Positions 44,268 to 57,930 of a DNA stretch of 64,000 nt are shown here, one piece after another; the first letter of the stretch is position 1; each line of letters opens with the position of its first letter. The position numbers were made by a program, and so were the translations under genes. Source of the stretch: Talinum fruticosum (Eukaryota > Streptophyta > Magnoliopsida > Caryophyllales > Talinaceae). The notes under the pieces were generated by a model. The model had not been told where the DNA came from, did not search any database, and worked only from the letters and a program-made list of their open reading frames with translations. The stretch covers positions 10,662,001 through 10,726,000 of the forward strand of contig JAITYX010000008.1 in the NCBI GenBank assembly GCA_021018815.1, written 5' to 3'.

Positions 44268-44367
44268 AAATATTGATAAATATGCAATTCAAAGACAAAT
44301 CAACTCTCTCCTTGGAAATATTGATAAAACCAGAGAACGCTACGAGCCCATGAACAGACAACTGTAG
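44268..44367 (+). other. Unidentified sequence fused to the mannosidase exon
   Basis: The open frame crosses the duplication breakpoint and continues 32 residues ([20 protein letters not shown] then [12 protein letters not shown], stop). GGAAATATTGATAAA occurs twice here (44266 and 44312). I do not recognise the source; it may be an exon of whatever gene the duplication broke into. Confidence 0.45.
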
Positions 44368-47300
44368 TATAGTCCTAAAGGATGAAGTTAAGGTTAAGGT
44401 GTGACAATTTTTAGGTGTTTCGACAAGCTAGAAACTCCTGCTGCAACCCTATTTAGGCGGGCCTCTGTGTTATGGCATTGGATTTCAATAAGGCAGGTTC
44501 CTGGTAGGTCTACCAAATGTGGTCTTCTCTCTTTGAACTTCTGTCTCTTATAAACAGCATTACATTCATTAGAATATATTCCTTCCATATTAATGCGATA
44601 TCAAAGTCAAAGTGAAATCTCCCTCATTATAAGGAAAAAGCATCTCTTTTGACGAACTGAAACATTTCATGTCCTTGAATAGAATGTTGACATCTATTTG
44701 AAAGCAGGGAATATAAACTTGTTTTTTGGAACCCCAATCGGTCGGTGTAGATTGTATGGGACTCCTTTGATTTTATTAGAAAGTGGATTGCTTTGGTAAT
44801 AATTGTTTGTCAAAAATGTTACCGTAACTTTATGTTTGCCCTCCTCTTGGGGAAGAGTGCTGGAGAAGTCTGCTTTGATGAATTTAGTTACAGTACTAGT
44901 GTTTATATGAAGCCTCTGTCCTTGGTTTATCTTGCCATCCATAGAGTCACCTTTATATTCCTACACAACTTTGTTTTTACTAATGGAAGTAAGCAGTGGT
45001 TGGTTTTTATACTTGGTCCGTAAGTTAAGTTGAAATTCTGTGTTACTATGTTCAGATGAAGCTTAAAAAGGGAAAAGAGGAAAAATATTTTGGATGTACT
45101 TTAACGAGAAAAAGGGGAAAAAACTAATTGAGTGAAAGGTTGGTGGGCCATGTTTGGCCCCCTTTTTTTTGTTGGGGGTTAAAGGGAAGAAATGTACAGT
45201 CATTTTTTGTTTGTTGAGCATGCCTTGGCATTCCTGAGGTGTAAGGAGCTTACAGGTTTGGGATCTGGTAGATTAGAGATCCAATTCCTCTTGTTCTCTT
45301 TACATGTTTTTCCTTTTCTACTTTTTTTGGCTAATGTTTGCATGTTGTTTGCTTCATGATGAGCTATCAGATTATGATATAATTAGTACCCCCTTATATA
45401 TGTTATTCTTTCTATTTGTGTGGTTTTGCTGGACATACCTGCACTAGTATCTCAATCATCATCGTCATCAGCTTCATTGCTATTAGAGTGCATGCATGTG
45501 GGTGGGTGTGTGCACGTATGTGTGTGGCTACAGTCACTAAGTGGTCTACAAAGCTTATATGATTGTTTCCGGTCTAGTAGTCATTGAGATATTTCAATCT
45601 GTGAGAATTTTAGTACCTTATTTGTATTCTTTCGATCTACGTGGTTTGCTGCATTTATAGCATAGTAATTACTACCACTTCAAGTTTGCGAGAAGACCTC
45701 TTTAATGCATGCATTTTGAACTTCCCAAGTTTGCCTTGGCTGTATCCTTATTGGTTCACGGTTGCTGTTGCTGCTCTTGAAGTCTCTGAGAAGTTTTCTA
45801 GACCAGGCTTAGAATTCTCAAGTATGGACCATTTGTGTTCCTTTATTTGCTTGCACTGACTTACTACTGCTTTATCTGTATGTTTGTTATGATGTGCTGC
45901 TAGTTACTTCTGTATCTGCTATAGTTGGTTCCTGTTGCCTGTTCTACCATAAATTGAGCGATGTACTGATCATAGTTGAGATTGGATGAGTTTTTCTAAT
46001 CTGTTAAAAAAGTAATCTTTAGTGATGTCTACATATGGGTATATGCTCCCCTTGTGTTTATCCTCGTAGATGAGAAACAAAGGATTAACAGGAAACATAC
46101 TCCACATGCATAAATTATGATAATAATTTGTGAGCTTTAGTTGTATCTCTCGTCAGTATGTGGCTTGTCAGACATGCTCTTTTGATTGTTTCATGGTCTT
46201 TTCAGCTTGTAATGCTACTCGAAAGTTTGACTTTCCTTTTGGAGAAAACTGATCTGGGAGTTGGCTTGTATCTATCTCTTGGCATCTTTTTCTATGGTCA
46301 GGGATTCTTATTTGTTGGTGCATGACTTTAGTTGATTGATTTAGGCTATAATGCTGGTTTTGCCCTCAGGTTTATATGTTGATTCTTTCTCATCGCACAT
46401 ATAGGAGAAAAGAAAGGGGAGGATTTATACTGTAACTTCTCAAGGAAGGATATCCAAGGCTTGTGCAAGAAATATGGCCTACCTGCTAATAAGTCGAATT
46501 TTGAAATGGCGGCATCTTTGATCGTTTTTCTGGAGGTATTGTGCTGAACTTGCTGTAATCCATTTCAGAATTTGACTTTGCAAGAAGTATGGCCTACCTG
46601 CTAAAAAGTCAAATCCTGAAATGGCGACATGTAATATCCTTTAACTGGAGGTATTGCGCTTAACTTGGTGATGCCTGTTCGATGAAGTATCGGAGAAACT
46701 AGAATTATCTGTTGTAAAGAATCCTTGCAAAGTCAATGTCTACCATTTCTTTTGATTTGTTAATTTTCTTTTCACGATCTTTCTTCATATGCTCGGTGAT
46801 TTTTTTGGATTGGTGTTTATGAATATTTACATTTTTTGACTGTATCGCCCAATGGTCTAATCTGCTGGGTTTTTACGAAACTCCTGCTACAGTTCTTGGC
46901 TTTCATGTCTTCTAGTGTCTCATGAGCGTCCTCTTTTATTTTATTTTATTTTTTAATTGTGTGGATGATTGCATTGTTCTTTTCTGAGTTCTGAGGTGAG
47001 TGCAAGTTTCTTAGTATTGGATACTTTTAGGATGGTGTAGACATCTAGAAGTGTCTCCCTTGTGTAACTGCCTAATGATGACAGCCAGGGACAACCATCC
47101 TCTTATTGTAGTGATTCACACACCGGACAGCTGAAGCCTTACTTTCTGGTTTGTAATCTTCGTAAGACCAAAAACATGTGATATTGGTGTTGAAGTTAGT
47201 TCTGCTTACGATGTAATTTGGTTGAGTACGTGAGGAGTATGGGTAATGCTGTAATGCCTTCAGTGTCTCTTTGGTGTGTGTTAATCAGACACATAATCTC

Positions 47301-47900
47301 TCCCGTGCCAAGACATTCTCCCCAAGCTGAAATATGTAGTTTCCGCAGCAGTTTCTGCACGAAGGATTTCCAAGGTGCCTTTTGAATGTATCTTGTGGTT
47401 TGCCTTTGTCCTCCTCAATTGTTCTTTCAGAATCAGAATTGGAGAGGTTGATTTTGAGGGACCATAAAAAATCTTGTGGGAACCGGATTCGTGTACTGTT
47501 ACCGCTAATAAAAAAATTGTTGGGGACTACACGTATGTTCAGACCCTAGCACATTTGCAGGCAGATAGGGTTCATTTGCTTTAGGTACGGATATTAAACG
47601 ATGATTTTTTTGGGGTCAAAAATTGTCTTTTTGGCAGAAAAATGGTATTTGGCCGTTCAAAACTCTAATTGAGATGTTTAGTAATGACTTATTTCTGCAT
47701 GTTGGATAAAAAGCTCATTTCTGGGAAGCTTCTGCGAGGTGTTTTTTTGCATGAGGTTTGAGATCTTAGCACCAAATTGGCACATTTGTCCAAAGTAGTT
47801 ATATTATCTTATGCCATCATTGTTTTCCCCCTTTCCTTTTTTTTTTTTTTTTGGGGGGAATTGGGGTTGGGTGGAGGTTGAACTGCAAAACATATTGGGT
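44368..47900. other. Loop of the inverted duplication: remnants, no intact gene
   Basis: It looks like intron and UTR sequence with T-rich runs. The only coding-like patch is near 46419-46535 (next entry). No continuous gene could be reconstructed. Confidence 0.5.
46419..46660 (+). pseudogene. Duplicated SAP-like exon (LCKKYGLPANKSN)
   Basis: Translated, 46419-46535 gives NFSRKDIQGLCKKYGLPANK and SNFEMAASL. A second partial copy, about 120 bp later (46575-46650), gives CKKYGLPAKKSNPEMAT. A motif of this form is seen in plant proteins with SAP-like helices, as far as I recall; I cannot name the gene. It may be the 3' remnant of the gene interrupted at 44267. Confidence 0.4.
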
Positions 47901-48440
47901 TTCAAGCTGCAGCAGACCATTGATGAGGTTCAAGCAGAAGCAATAAGGTGTTGAAACTGACCAAATTGTTCATTGTATTCAACACTGATGAGCCACTGAT
48001 AAATTTGGCATCCAAGTCAGGTAAAACAGATCAGACTGCTTATTGGTCTTTCCAAATCAACAAATTTAACATTTTGGGGAATTTTAGGGGTATATAAGCC
48101 ACTGATGACTTTGGCATCCAAGTCAGTTATAATGACTGCAGAAAGAACCAATTGCATATCACATAATTCAACACTCAAGACAGAAAGCATCATAAGCTCA
48201 AACTCTCTAGGCCTTTTAACTACACATAGCCTTGGAGGGTGGCAGCACATGCCACAAATTCAAATATGTAAAAAGCCACATGGAACTAGAATATGTGGAA
48301 ATTAAAAGGACAATTGTAGAATTCAAAAATTAGGATGCACTTCATCTCATTGTATGATTTAAAAAACTGGCATTTCCCATTTCCCAACAAATAAAAATTC
48401 AGTAGAGGAGCCATATTCCACTTGAGTTTCAACAAAAATG

Positions 48441-50488
48441 TTATGGATTAGCCAAATTCTCTTCATCTTGATCCATGTAGTAAAGAATAAACCTCTTGTC
48501 TGGCCTGTATCCTTCATCCACCAGCTGAAGGAACATCTGTGCCAAAACACTGTAGATAGCCTCAGCTTGTGGGTGCATCCTATCAGAAACAACAAAGCTA
48601 TGAACCTTCCTCTCAATCTCAATCCAACTTATACCAGTTTCCTTGGCCAATCCTGAATCCTTCAGTCTCTTTATAGTCATTGCTCTGTCTCTCCATTTCC
48701 CTTCAGATGAAAATATGTTTGCCAGCTGGACATATGGGGCGGGATTTTCGGGGTCTAACAGAAGCAACTGTTCAGCAGCATATTTTCCCAACTCAGAATC
48801 ACCATGAATGGAACACACACCGAGTAGTGCTTGCCAAACCAGAATCCCGGGCTTCACTGCTAATTGGTCTATGAACTTTTTGCATCAGAAAGAAGCCCGG
48901 ATCTTCCTAACATATCAACAACACTAGCATAATGTTCCATTCTTGGACTGATTTGATGAACTTTGCTCATCGATTCCAAAAGTCCATGCCCTTGTCAATT
49001 AGACCTACATGGCTACAGGCATGAAGCAACGAGAGGAATGTGACATCGGTTGGCTCTATGCCTTCCAATAACATTTCTTCATATAGCTGAATGGCTTTTA
49101 GCCCATCCCCATGACGGGCAAAGGCAGCAATTATAGAGTTCCATGAGACTGAGTTCCTTAGAGGAATTTGGTGGAAGACTTGGGTTGACTCCTCCAGAGT
49201 CCCACATTTGGAGTACATGTTAATAAGCCCATTGTTTACATAAGTGTTAGCACCAAAGCTCTTTTTGATGACTAATGAGTGAAGTTGCTGCCCAAATGCC
49301 AAAGAAGTGTCAGCACGAAACACACCAAGAATGGCAGAAACCATGTTTGCATCAATGTCAATTCCTGAGTTGACCATTTTGACAAAGACTTGGATTGCCT
49401 CTTCCTCGAGCCCATTTTGAGCAAATCCCGTGAGTATAACAGTCATGGAAACATCATCAAATTTGTCAGCAAAGTAGAAGATCTGCAAGGCATTTTCCAT
49501 ACTTCCACATTTTGAGTACATGTCCATTAGGGCACTCTCAATGTGCATATCAGAATGGCATCCCAACTTCAACAGAAGCCCATGAATTTGTTTCCCTTCT
49601 CTTAGAGCCTGTAAGCCAGAGCAAGCCGACAACAAGCTTAAGTATGTCAAAGAATTAGGATCAACCAACTCGTCACACATCTTAGTGAACAATATCAAGC
49701 TATCTTCATAAAAACCGTTCTTCATGAGGCCAGAGATCACAGCTGTCCACGTAACGACATTCCTCTCAGCCATTTCATCAAAAACCTTCTTCGCAGAACC
49801 AGAGCACCCACATTTAAAATATGAAGTTATCAACGCATTACCAACCGTAACCTCCCTCCATAACCACTCAAAATCACCAAAGCATGAACCATCTCATTCC
49901 CTCTGAGAAAACCCAAACCATCACCGGCTGATAAAACAGTGGTGAAAGTAGCTTGATCAAGCTGGTCAATACCCAACCCAGCTATCCGCTTGAAGTACTC
50001 GAATCCCACACCAAAGTTCCCATTACTCAAAAACCCGACATGATTGAATTCCAAGAGACAGTATCTCTTTGGGGCATTTCATCGAACACCTTAACAGCGT
50101 CCCAGAGGACCCGGCACTTTGCATACATGAAGAGCAGAGAGTTCCAAACAACAATGGACGTTCGAGCTTCATCGTAACTTCTGGGGTCATAATAATAGTA
50201 ATTTTTGACGATTGAAGCGTGCAGAGATGAACCCAGAAGGAGGTTACCTTCTCTTCCACAGTTGGAAAGAAGGCGACTTATGTGAACATGGCTGAGAACA
50301 GATAGTGCCCGCTTGAGATTCAAGGTGGGGTTTGGAGAAGTAGTGAGAGCTCTGAAAGGAGAGAGGAGAGACAAAAACAGCGGAGGGAAGTGAGAGGTCA
50401 GGTTGTGAGAAATGCATCTGGGTTTCATCCATGTAATCACTGAATAGTCTGAAGACTCTGAATTAGCAACTTCTCGGAGGAGAGACAA
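48441..50488 (-). CDS. PLS-class PPR protein, E-type (four frame breaks)
   Basis: Organellar RNA-binding protein with pentatricopeptide repeats, typically acting in RNA editing, splicing or stability. The repeats are clear: [118 protein letters not shown]. An E/E+-like end follows ([19 protein letters not shown] then [15 protein letters not shown]), ending at 48441 without a DYW signature. It resembles Arabidopsis At3g05340, from memory. Frame breaks lie at 50029-50033 (T5), 49851-49864, 48978-48981 (T4) and 48877-48881 (A5), each one base short. Adding four bases gives 684 codons exactly. No substitution stop is seen. The start could also be a downstream Met (MKPRCISH...). Confidence 0.85.
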
Positions 50489-50519
50489 TGACCTTTAACA
50501 GGCTTTTTTTAGAAGTTGT

Positions 50520-51640
50520 TAGAGACAAACACTCATACACCTTATAAAAATTTTACCAGAAGAATTTAATCAAATGGTATGTGAAATGGTCAAGATTCAA
50601 CAAATAAGAAATTTGTTCAAGTCAGATCGAGTAAAGTAATAAATTTTAACGTTTTAAAATTTTAAATCACTTACAATCAAACCACCTAAAGATCATGGAA
50701 AATTTTAGTCATTTACACAATGAATGAGTTTTTCTTTTATATTTGTTTTATTGTGTTTGATTGTGGCCAAATATCTCGATGTTTTGGCTTATTTGTTACC
50801 TAATTAATAAAAGAATGAAAATTATATTTTATATCGGGGATTGTATTTTTCATATTTTAAAAAATGCAGTTAAAAAGAAATGTTAAATTTTCTTCCCACT
50901 TTTCATCTCCCTACTTTAATTGAAATCATGCATGTACCCTCTCAAAAATAAATTGTGCACATATTTTATATGAGAAAATGTGTCAAGATAGTTTTCCATT
51001 TCTTGACCAAGCATTTGAGGAATAATTAAGAAGCAATAGTTGCCTTAATAGCCTCATTTATCATATTGGACATTTCTTTTTTGAGAATTAATTTGGTTTG
51101 GCATATCCCAATTTAGTTGGTAGTGAGAACTAATTACACTTGTGTCACATAGTTTTCAACAAAATTGGATTCTCAACTCAACCACACGAGCCAAATGAAT
51201 CATATGGCAATCATAAAAAATAAAAAAATAAAAAGAGTTGGTCTAGAAGCAAGGTTACAGTTATGAATTGAAGGATGCTTTCCCTTCTCTTATGTATTTT
51301 TCGGTTTTAATCAAAGGTGTAATCTCTTTCGGTCCGCGAGCATTTTAAGGTAAAAACCCTCTATACAAGTACACTTCCGATGATTCAAACATGTATCCTC
51401 CTCCTTATCGAAGTTAGACTGCTACCACATGTTGGTCTTCTCTTATGTATATATCAGGGGAAAATTTGATAGATTTGGTAGAATAAGGTTCTGTTAAAAT
51501 AATCTCCAAAACGCATGCCATATATTTTCCATTCAAGCGGCTCAACGTGTACACACATATATATACACACAGTTCTCAGTTGCCACACAAATCTCTGTTC
51601 AAGACCTTAACATACAGAGAAAAAATGAGAGTGATCCTAC
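50520..51640. other. AT-rich intergenic region upstream of the PPR gene
   Basis: No gene seen. It contains the degenerate repeat shared with 12130-12240 (here about 51300-51400). Confidence 0.5.
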
Positions 51641-51809
51641 CATGATCTTTAGTGATTTTCTTCGGCATCTTCTAGGACTCACAAAACTGTTGTTCTCCCT
51701 TGACAATGCCTGCAAATCCTTTGGAGAAATCCAGCTGGTTGTTTATCCTTGGCCCTGCCATGTTCATGCACACAAGGAACTGAAGCATCATCATAATCAC
51801 TATCACCAA

Positions 51810-54800
51810 TTACAGAGCAGAAACTTTGTTTTGCAGCTGATCCATAGGGTTTGGATTATTGGAAGCGTTCTCTACATGCATTTGGACCTGATTGGTTGTT
51901 CCTCTGGTAGAAACTCTTGAAGTTATCTTGAGAGGTACTTTATTTGCTCTAAAGGCCTCTAGCAGCTTGTAATCACCACCAGGTAGTGCAACCAGTAGAA
52001 GTTCCTCGAGAGAATACCATAATCCGACATATGATATAATTTGAGGAGAAGAAAGTATACTGGATTTGGGTTCTTTGGTGGCACGGACAGCTTCTCATGG
52101 ACAATGAAGTATTGGCGTATTCCTTCTAGATCCCATACCGAGGCCTCTACAGCTACATCAGATAGCTGTTCTGATGTAGTATTGATGACCTGGGAATGCA
52201 AAATTTATTCATATTACATCTTAAGTAAATAACAGAGTGGCCAAATCAACTGTCCTATTTACAGCCTCTATATCAGCTCAGGTATTGGCATAGTTATCAC
52301 AAAACCAATACCCCAAGCTCCCACTTAGCTCCTACTTCGTTTTCTTTCTTTCTTTTTTTTTTTTTTTTGGGGGGGGTGTATACAGTTTCACCTGTAAATT
52401 GTGAAGGGGTTGTTATTGGACCTCATTTTAGTCACGATTGCTAGGAAAACAAGGTTAAGGAAGCAAACTCCAACTTGTTATACAGATACCTCAATGTAAT
52501 AGGTTGAAAGATTCAACTGCACATGTATTGGTTCTGCAGCCGAACGACATCCATAGAAATCAGCTGTTTGGTCAAGAAGGTGATCATAAAACTGACCCCT
52601 CAGACCTGTCCATGGATTTTGAGTTTTCCATATCAAGACACCTGTAAACTTACTCCACATATGGGCAGTCCAACCCTCCAGGAGAGCTTTATATTGTACA
52701 TAGTTAACGAGTTGAGCCTGAGATAAGAACTGAAACACATCAACCCTGAGGCTAATCTATTGACTAAGGGAAATTTTGCCAAAAAGGAATATGTGTATGT
52801 ACCTTCAGACAAAAATCATCAAGATCCTTTGCATTTCCGTACATTAGGATCTGATCATGAACCAAGCCTGGTTTTGAGTAAGGGATGTATTTATGGTATT
52901 CCCAACATGGATTTGGTACTTCTTCTACATAACCATTTGGAAGTTCTTTAAATAATGGAATCCTCCATCCTTCTTCAGGCATAGTAGCCCTTATGGTGGC
53001 AACAACTGGCATCCCAACAGAGCCAACCTCAGGATTAAACCCGTAACTGTAGTAGTCATCCTTCAAGAAGTTCTCAGGTTTCTGGATTTCATAAGGACCA
53101 TCAGTCCAGTTTCCTTTCCCATCACCAAAGCCATCCCATAATGACCCTTGAACATAAACTCGAGTACCATCCAGATATTGACTGGGATCAGCATTGGAGA
53201 GGACATATTCATCTTCTGAGCAAGTGCCATTTCTATTGCAGTGCTCAAAATATGGATGCAGTCTTAGCTCATGTTTAAGAGCTTCATTAATGTCATCCGG
53301 TGGAATTTGTTCATTTCCCCCAACCCAAAGAGCAAGACTAGCATGATTTCTAAGAAGCTTGACGGTGTCCCTGGCACAGAGCACGAAAAGATCATGATCC
53401 AAGGGACCATTTGGATTCGATATGGGATCTCCACGTCCGTCCACATCTCCAGTAATCCAGAACTCCTGCCAAACCTGCAGAGAAATATTAGAGAACTAAG
53501 TCAATGCAATCATGCCACTAGATGTACACAAAGGGAAATCATCCGATGCTCAGTATGATTCAATACTATGAAGTTCAAAGTAATTAATAAGGCCTACACA
53601 ACCAGTTGGAGGGATGCTCAAGAACCCAAATAATAATACACAAGTTAAATACCACTTTTTCCATCATTAAAAAATACACTTAAGGACTGACAACAGTTTG
53701 ACACAAGATAATTAGAATCAAAATAACCTACTAAACAGCTAATGGCCTCAGTTTTAACCTACTTCTCTAGCAAACAAAACCATCAATAATAGAAAAGGAA
53801 GATTTTTGAAGCAATCCCACAATGAATATGTAAGAGTTTCCTAATACAGAACATCTGATGTCATATGTCAAAAGTATCAGTAGCATATAGAAAAAACACT
53901 ATGGATGTCATCACTACAGCACAACTTTAGCCCTTGCACAGTCAGGATAAATGGAGAACAGAGAGATGAAATTATTTGTGCTTGTGATGGAGATGAATAT
54001 CAGAACAGTGACCACTGCACAGGAAGCTTTGGATAATCAATTCCCTCCATACTTTGTGTAGTCAACAATTCAGTATCTACTTCCATAAAAAATTTTTTAA
54101 AAAGTCCAATATCTACAATAACTAGCAATTGGTTCCACTTAAACATATTACCTCAGGATATGTAGATATTTAAAGTATCATTAATTAAAATCCAACAGAA
54201 AACATGTAAAATCTCAACTTGTTGTATCCATATATTGTAGATAACTAGATAGCATATCAGAGGCTCATAAAGTAAACCAGTATCACAAACTTAACTAGCT
54301 GGGAAACCAGATCACCTTGTATATGGCAGAATCAGCTATTTGTTATTCTGGGATACAACAACAATTATGAAGAAGTCAATAAGGGGAAAGATGACCCATA
54401 GGAGGGAAACAGATGAACAGAAAGATTAAGGTCAAAGGCACACACTAGTATCTACCTCCTAATTCAAGGTTACAGTCTTGACATACGGACAGAAACTGTC
54501 AGAAATCAAGAGCGTGTGAAACTCACCAATAGACCATATAAATCACAATAATGATAAAATTCTGGTCTCTCAGCCAACCCCCACCCCAACAGCGCAGCAT
54601 GTTGAAGTTCATGTCCGCATGGAATTTGATGTCTGTTTGGTATCGCTTCTCAGAAATCCTCAATAAACCATCAGATAAATCCAATTACCGCCACGGATAA
54701 AAACGGGCTGTCCATTAACTTTAAATAACCTGTTATAATGTTGCAGAGTTAGATACATACAATGATGGTTAAGATATGGTTTAGTTGAATATTCGTATTT

Positions 54801-54974
54801 ATACCTCCCACCAGTTGCACTGTCAATAAGGCTCTCAATTTTCCGAAATCCGAATAGATGATTCCACGTATCAGACTCGCCAAACCCTTTAACATCAACT
54901 GTTATACTGACATTATGTAATGCTTGCTTGCCCATACCATTTGGCCACCAAAGTTTTGGATTGTCAAAAAAAAG
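51810..54974 (-). pseudogene. Endo-beta-mannosidase (GH2), 5'-truncated, right arm
   Basis: Exons on the minus strand: 54974-54805, 54729-54527, 53474-52803, 52717-52490, and 52189 to about 51810. The 224-codon exon is intact and carries both catalytic motifs: ALWVGGNEQ (acid/base Glu) and [13 protein letters not shown] (nucleophile Glu). Next come [16 protein letters not shown] with [17 protein letters not shown], then VWDLEG and NFYWLH. Lesions: no N-terminal exons; the same two one-base deficits as the left arm in the 54729 exon; a one-base deficit after NFYWLH (near 51985); a stop at 51810 before the C-terminal domain. Upstream sequence is the mTERF gene, not mannosidase exons, so the truncation predates the inverted duplication. 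Confidence 0.86.
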
Positions 54975-55736
54975 CTGCATGGTGAAATCATTAAATTGAC
55001 ATGCTAAAGTTCACAGATCAATTTTTAGGTCTGGGAAAAATATGAAGATAATAGATTGTCACAATCAGAACAGTCATCTTATCAGTTTTGCATTATGAAA
55101 ATCAGGATGTACATTCACCGGTTCCCCACACCCAACACCCCCTCCCGGCAAAAAAAAAAGAACCTTTAAATGAGAAGCCAACTGAACAACAGTCTGGGGC
55201 GGTTCAGAAGTATGCAGGTTTAGTAGACCAAACGATTATAAATAAATAAATAAAAGAAAGGCAGTTTCCAGCCAAAATAATTAGAACATACAGTATTCTC
55301 TTTTTACTAAAACATTAGATAATAATAGCTAGGAATAAAGCATAAGTTTGCATTATTACCAAACTTTAGGACTTAGAAAATTCAACTCACTAGACAATTT
55401 GATTTTGAAGAACAGAAAGATGAATAAATACCTTACAAAATGAATGCTGAACACGTGCGCCTGGAGGGATAGAGAGATGCTCAGTGAGAAGATGCTCAAC
55501 TAGGCAGATATTACCCTCAAGTTCTAAATCCCTAAAATGTACAAGACTAGCTCATCGCAAAGACCTATATGACAAAACCCTGTATAGTTCTCCTTATAAA
55601 CATAGGATCAGATCCAGAGGTCCAACAAACACGGGATCAAATCCACAACCATGTAAAAGAATCGGCGTTTTATTAACATCCACACACAATTTATTCAAGT
55701 TTGTGAAATGAAGCAACTCTCAAGAACTTGAACTGA

Positions 55737-57463
55737 TCACTGTATCCTCCTCACTAGTCTCTTGAATTTCATGAGTCTAATTCCTCTTTGATGATTGCTC
55801 CAACCAAAGTTGTGGTGCTGCTGGATGTATACAAGAAAGTTGGGCCAGGAAACCTTTTTGGCTAATGGCAACAATGCTTGAAAGGGAATATTTTTCTTAC
55901 ACCAGCCCTGCTCAGTAAGCCATACATGGAACCTGTACCTGGGCTTAATTCGCTTTTCTAGGTTGTATATCAAATAAGCTGGGAAACCCTCAAGGTACGC
56001 CAGAGGAAAACCAATTTCCTCTCGAAAGTAGTTGATTTTCTGTTCAATACTGGAAGTCTCCTGATTTAGGATTTTGGGTGAAGTGATTATCATCTTACAG
56101 ACCTTGGAGAACTCAAAGCCTTCATCTAATAAGAAATTAAACCGCTCTTGCAAGTCACTAGCACAACCATGTACCTCGGTTAAAAGCTTCATGGTAAACA
56201 TGTTCTCTCCGAACCCAATCATATGGAAAAAGTCCAACTTACTCATTGCGTAATTAGATCTTATCGAGCATTGAACTTTCTCCAAGTTCTGTAAATAATT
56301 CTCATCTGCTCCCTCCTCAGGGCTACTCAAATCATAATTTTCCAACAAGTGATAATCCCCACACTTGATCCTGTTGAAGAACCATTCATGAAGATCCATG
56401 GCTCTTAGAACATGGGGCAAATTGGCCATCTTGTTTCGACCAAATACATACGGATACCTATGCATAACAAGGTCTAATTTGTTCGCTTGCACACCAAAAT
56501 GCTTCAAAAACCCTAGCACAGAGACCAAACGATCATCAAACTTGATGCTCAAAATGCCGGGATAGCGAAGAAGCAAGAAACCAACATCCCTCTTCTGCAC
56601 ACCTAGCCTAACAAAGAAATCCACCTTTTCAGCAAAAGCCTTCTCTGGGTAGTCAATGAAAACACTTTCGCTCCTATCCATGACCTCCCCAACCCTTCCC
56701 TTATCAACACCTAGATCATAAAAAACCTTGATTTTCCTACAAGTATCATACCAAACTTCCACATTTCCCTCTACAGAACTCCCCAAGTCAAAATCAACAA
56801 AAACCCTTTTCAGATCATCCACTAATGCATCAATTTCACCACTTGACCCTAACTCTACTTCCAACAAAACAGGAAAAGCCAAACAAATACCCACCACTTG
56901 TTGATTATTAAACCCAATTGCTAGCAACCCATTAAGCCTAGAAGACAAAAACTCATGTTTTTCTCAAAGATTGAAACTTTCTCCGCATACAAACCCCCAA
57001 CTTATCCCAAGGGAACCCAAATCCTGCAAGGATACAAGCAGCATCTAGAACAGTAGAATCATCAGAGAAGAAGTGAACATTTGCCTTCAAAAACCTAAGA
57101 ATATTAAGATAATCAATCCCAATACTTCCATAAAAGAACCCAAATTCATTGATGGGATTGTACCTAAGGAACTTGAACAACCTCTTGCGGAAATCAGAGG
57201 CTGAAAAATGCACCTGACAAATGAGGTCAGAGATAGAGTAGATTGAGTTCTTGCTGATGTGCTCGGCATAGGTGTATGGCAGTGCCCGGGTGGAGTGGAG
57301 GTACTCTGTGATAACTTCCTGGGCTTGTGTTGATGGCCTTTGTTCGGTACTTATAAGGGATTTTGGTGAGGGTTGGGAGCTTGGCCTTAGAGCTGAAATG
57401 GCGGCATAAGGTGTGGAGAAGGAGAGAGAGTGAAGTGGGATTGGGAGGAGAAGAGAGCCGCAT
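55737..57463 (-). pseudogene. mTERF family protein, copy 2 (multiple frame breaks)
   Basis: The second copy of the mTERF gene. The C-terminal 403 residues (56948-55737) are identical to copy 1. The N-terminal half differs: one extra base near 57329 turns TKAIKQAQ into another frame; the G6 run of copy 1 is G5 here (56994-56998); and the A5 break is shared (56958-56962). Substitutions include Glu to Gly (YESIG/YGSIG) and Pro to Leu (NIPRF/NILRF). As read, no full-length protein can be made; the breaks are one-base length changes and could in part be sequence errors. Confidence 0.8.
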
Positions 57464-57639
57464 GGTAATATAGACAAGATAACAAACCGAGGCAGCGACT
57501 TGCAGGCGACCGAGATTGAATCTGGGTGTCTGCTGGTGGTCGGCGCGGTGGTTTCTGGAGGTATTGGCTGGTGACTTGCAGCGAGAGCGAGCGATGTAGT
57601 GGAGAGAAAGGGAGAGAGAGGGGCAGCGAGCGAATTGCA

Positions 57640-57930
57640 GGTGGTGCTCGACGATGGGGTTCCGGTGTTGTGGGAGGTGGCCAGTGAGAGATAAAGGCTG
57701 GCGCATTGCAGCTAGCGAGAACGTTCGGGAGGCAGCGAGCGAGAGGGTTAGGGAGGCAGCGAGCGAGCGAGCGAGAGGCAGGTGGTGGCCGGCGATGGGA
57801 TTCCGGTGCTGTGGTGGTTGGCGAGGTGACCGGCGAGGTCGGCAAGGTGGTGGCCGTCGATGGGATTCCGGTGCTGTGGTGGTTGGCGAGGTGACCGGCG
57901 AGGTCCGCAAGGTGGTGGCCGGTGAATTCG
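57640..57930 (-). repeat. GC-rich leader with 65-bp tandem repeat, right arm
   Basis: GGTGGTGGCCG starts at 57781, 57846 and 57911, giving two full 65-bp units and a start of a third. The left arm has one unit. GCGAGCGAGCGAG runs flank it. It sits just upstream of mTERF copy 2. Confidence 0.8.

Noticed and set aside
51959..52201. Independent small gene at the 3' end of the mannosidase
   Set aside because: It is the next mannosidase exon read past a one-base deficit, not a separate gene.
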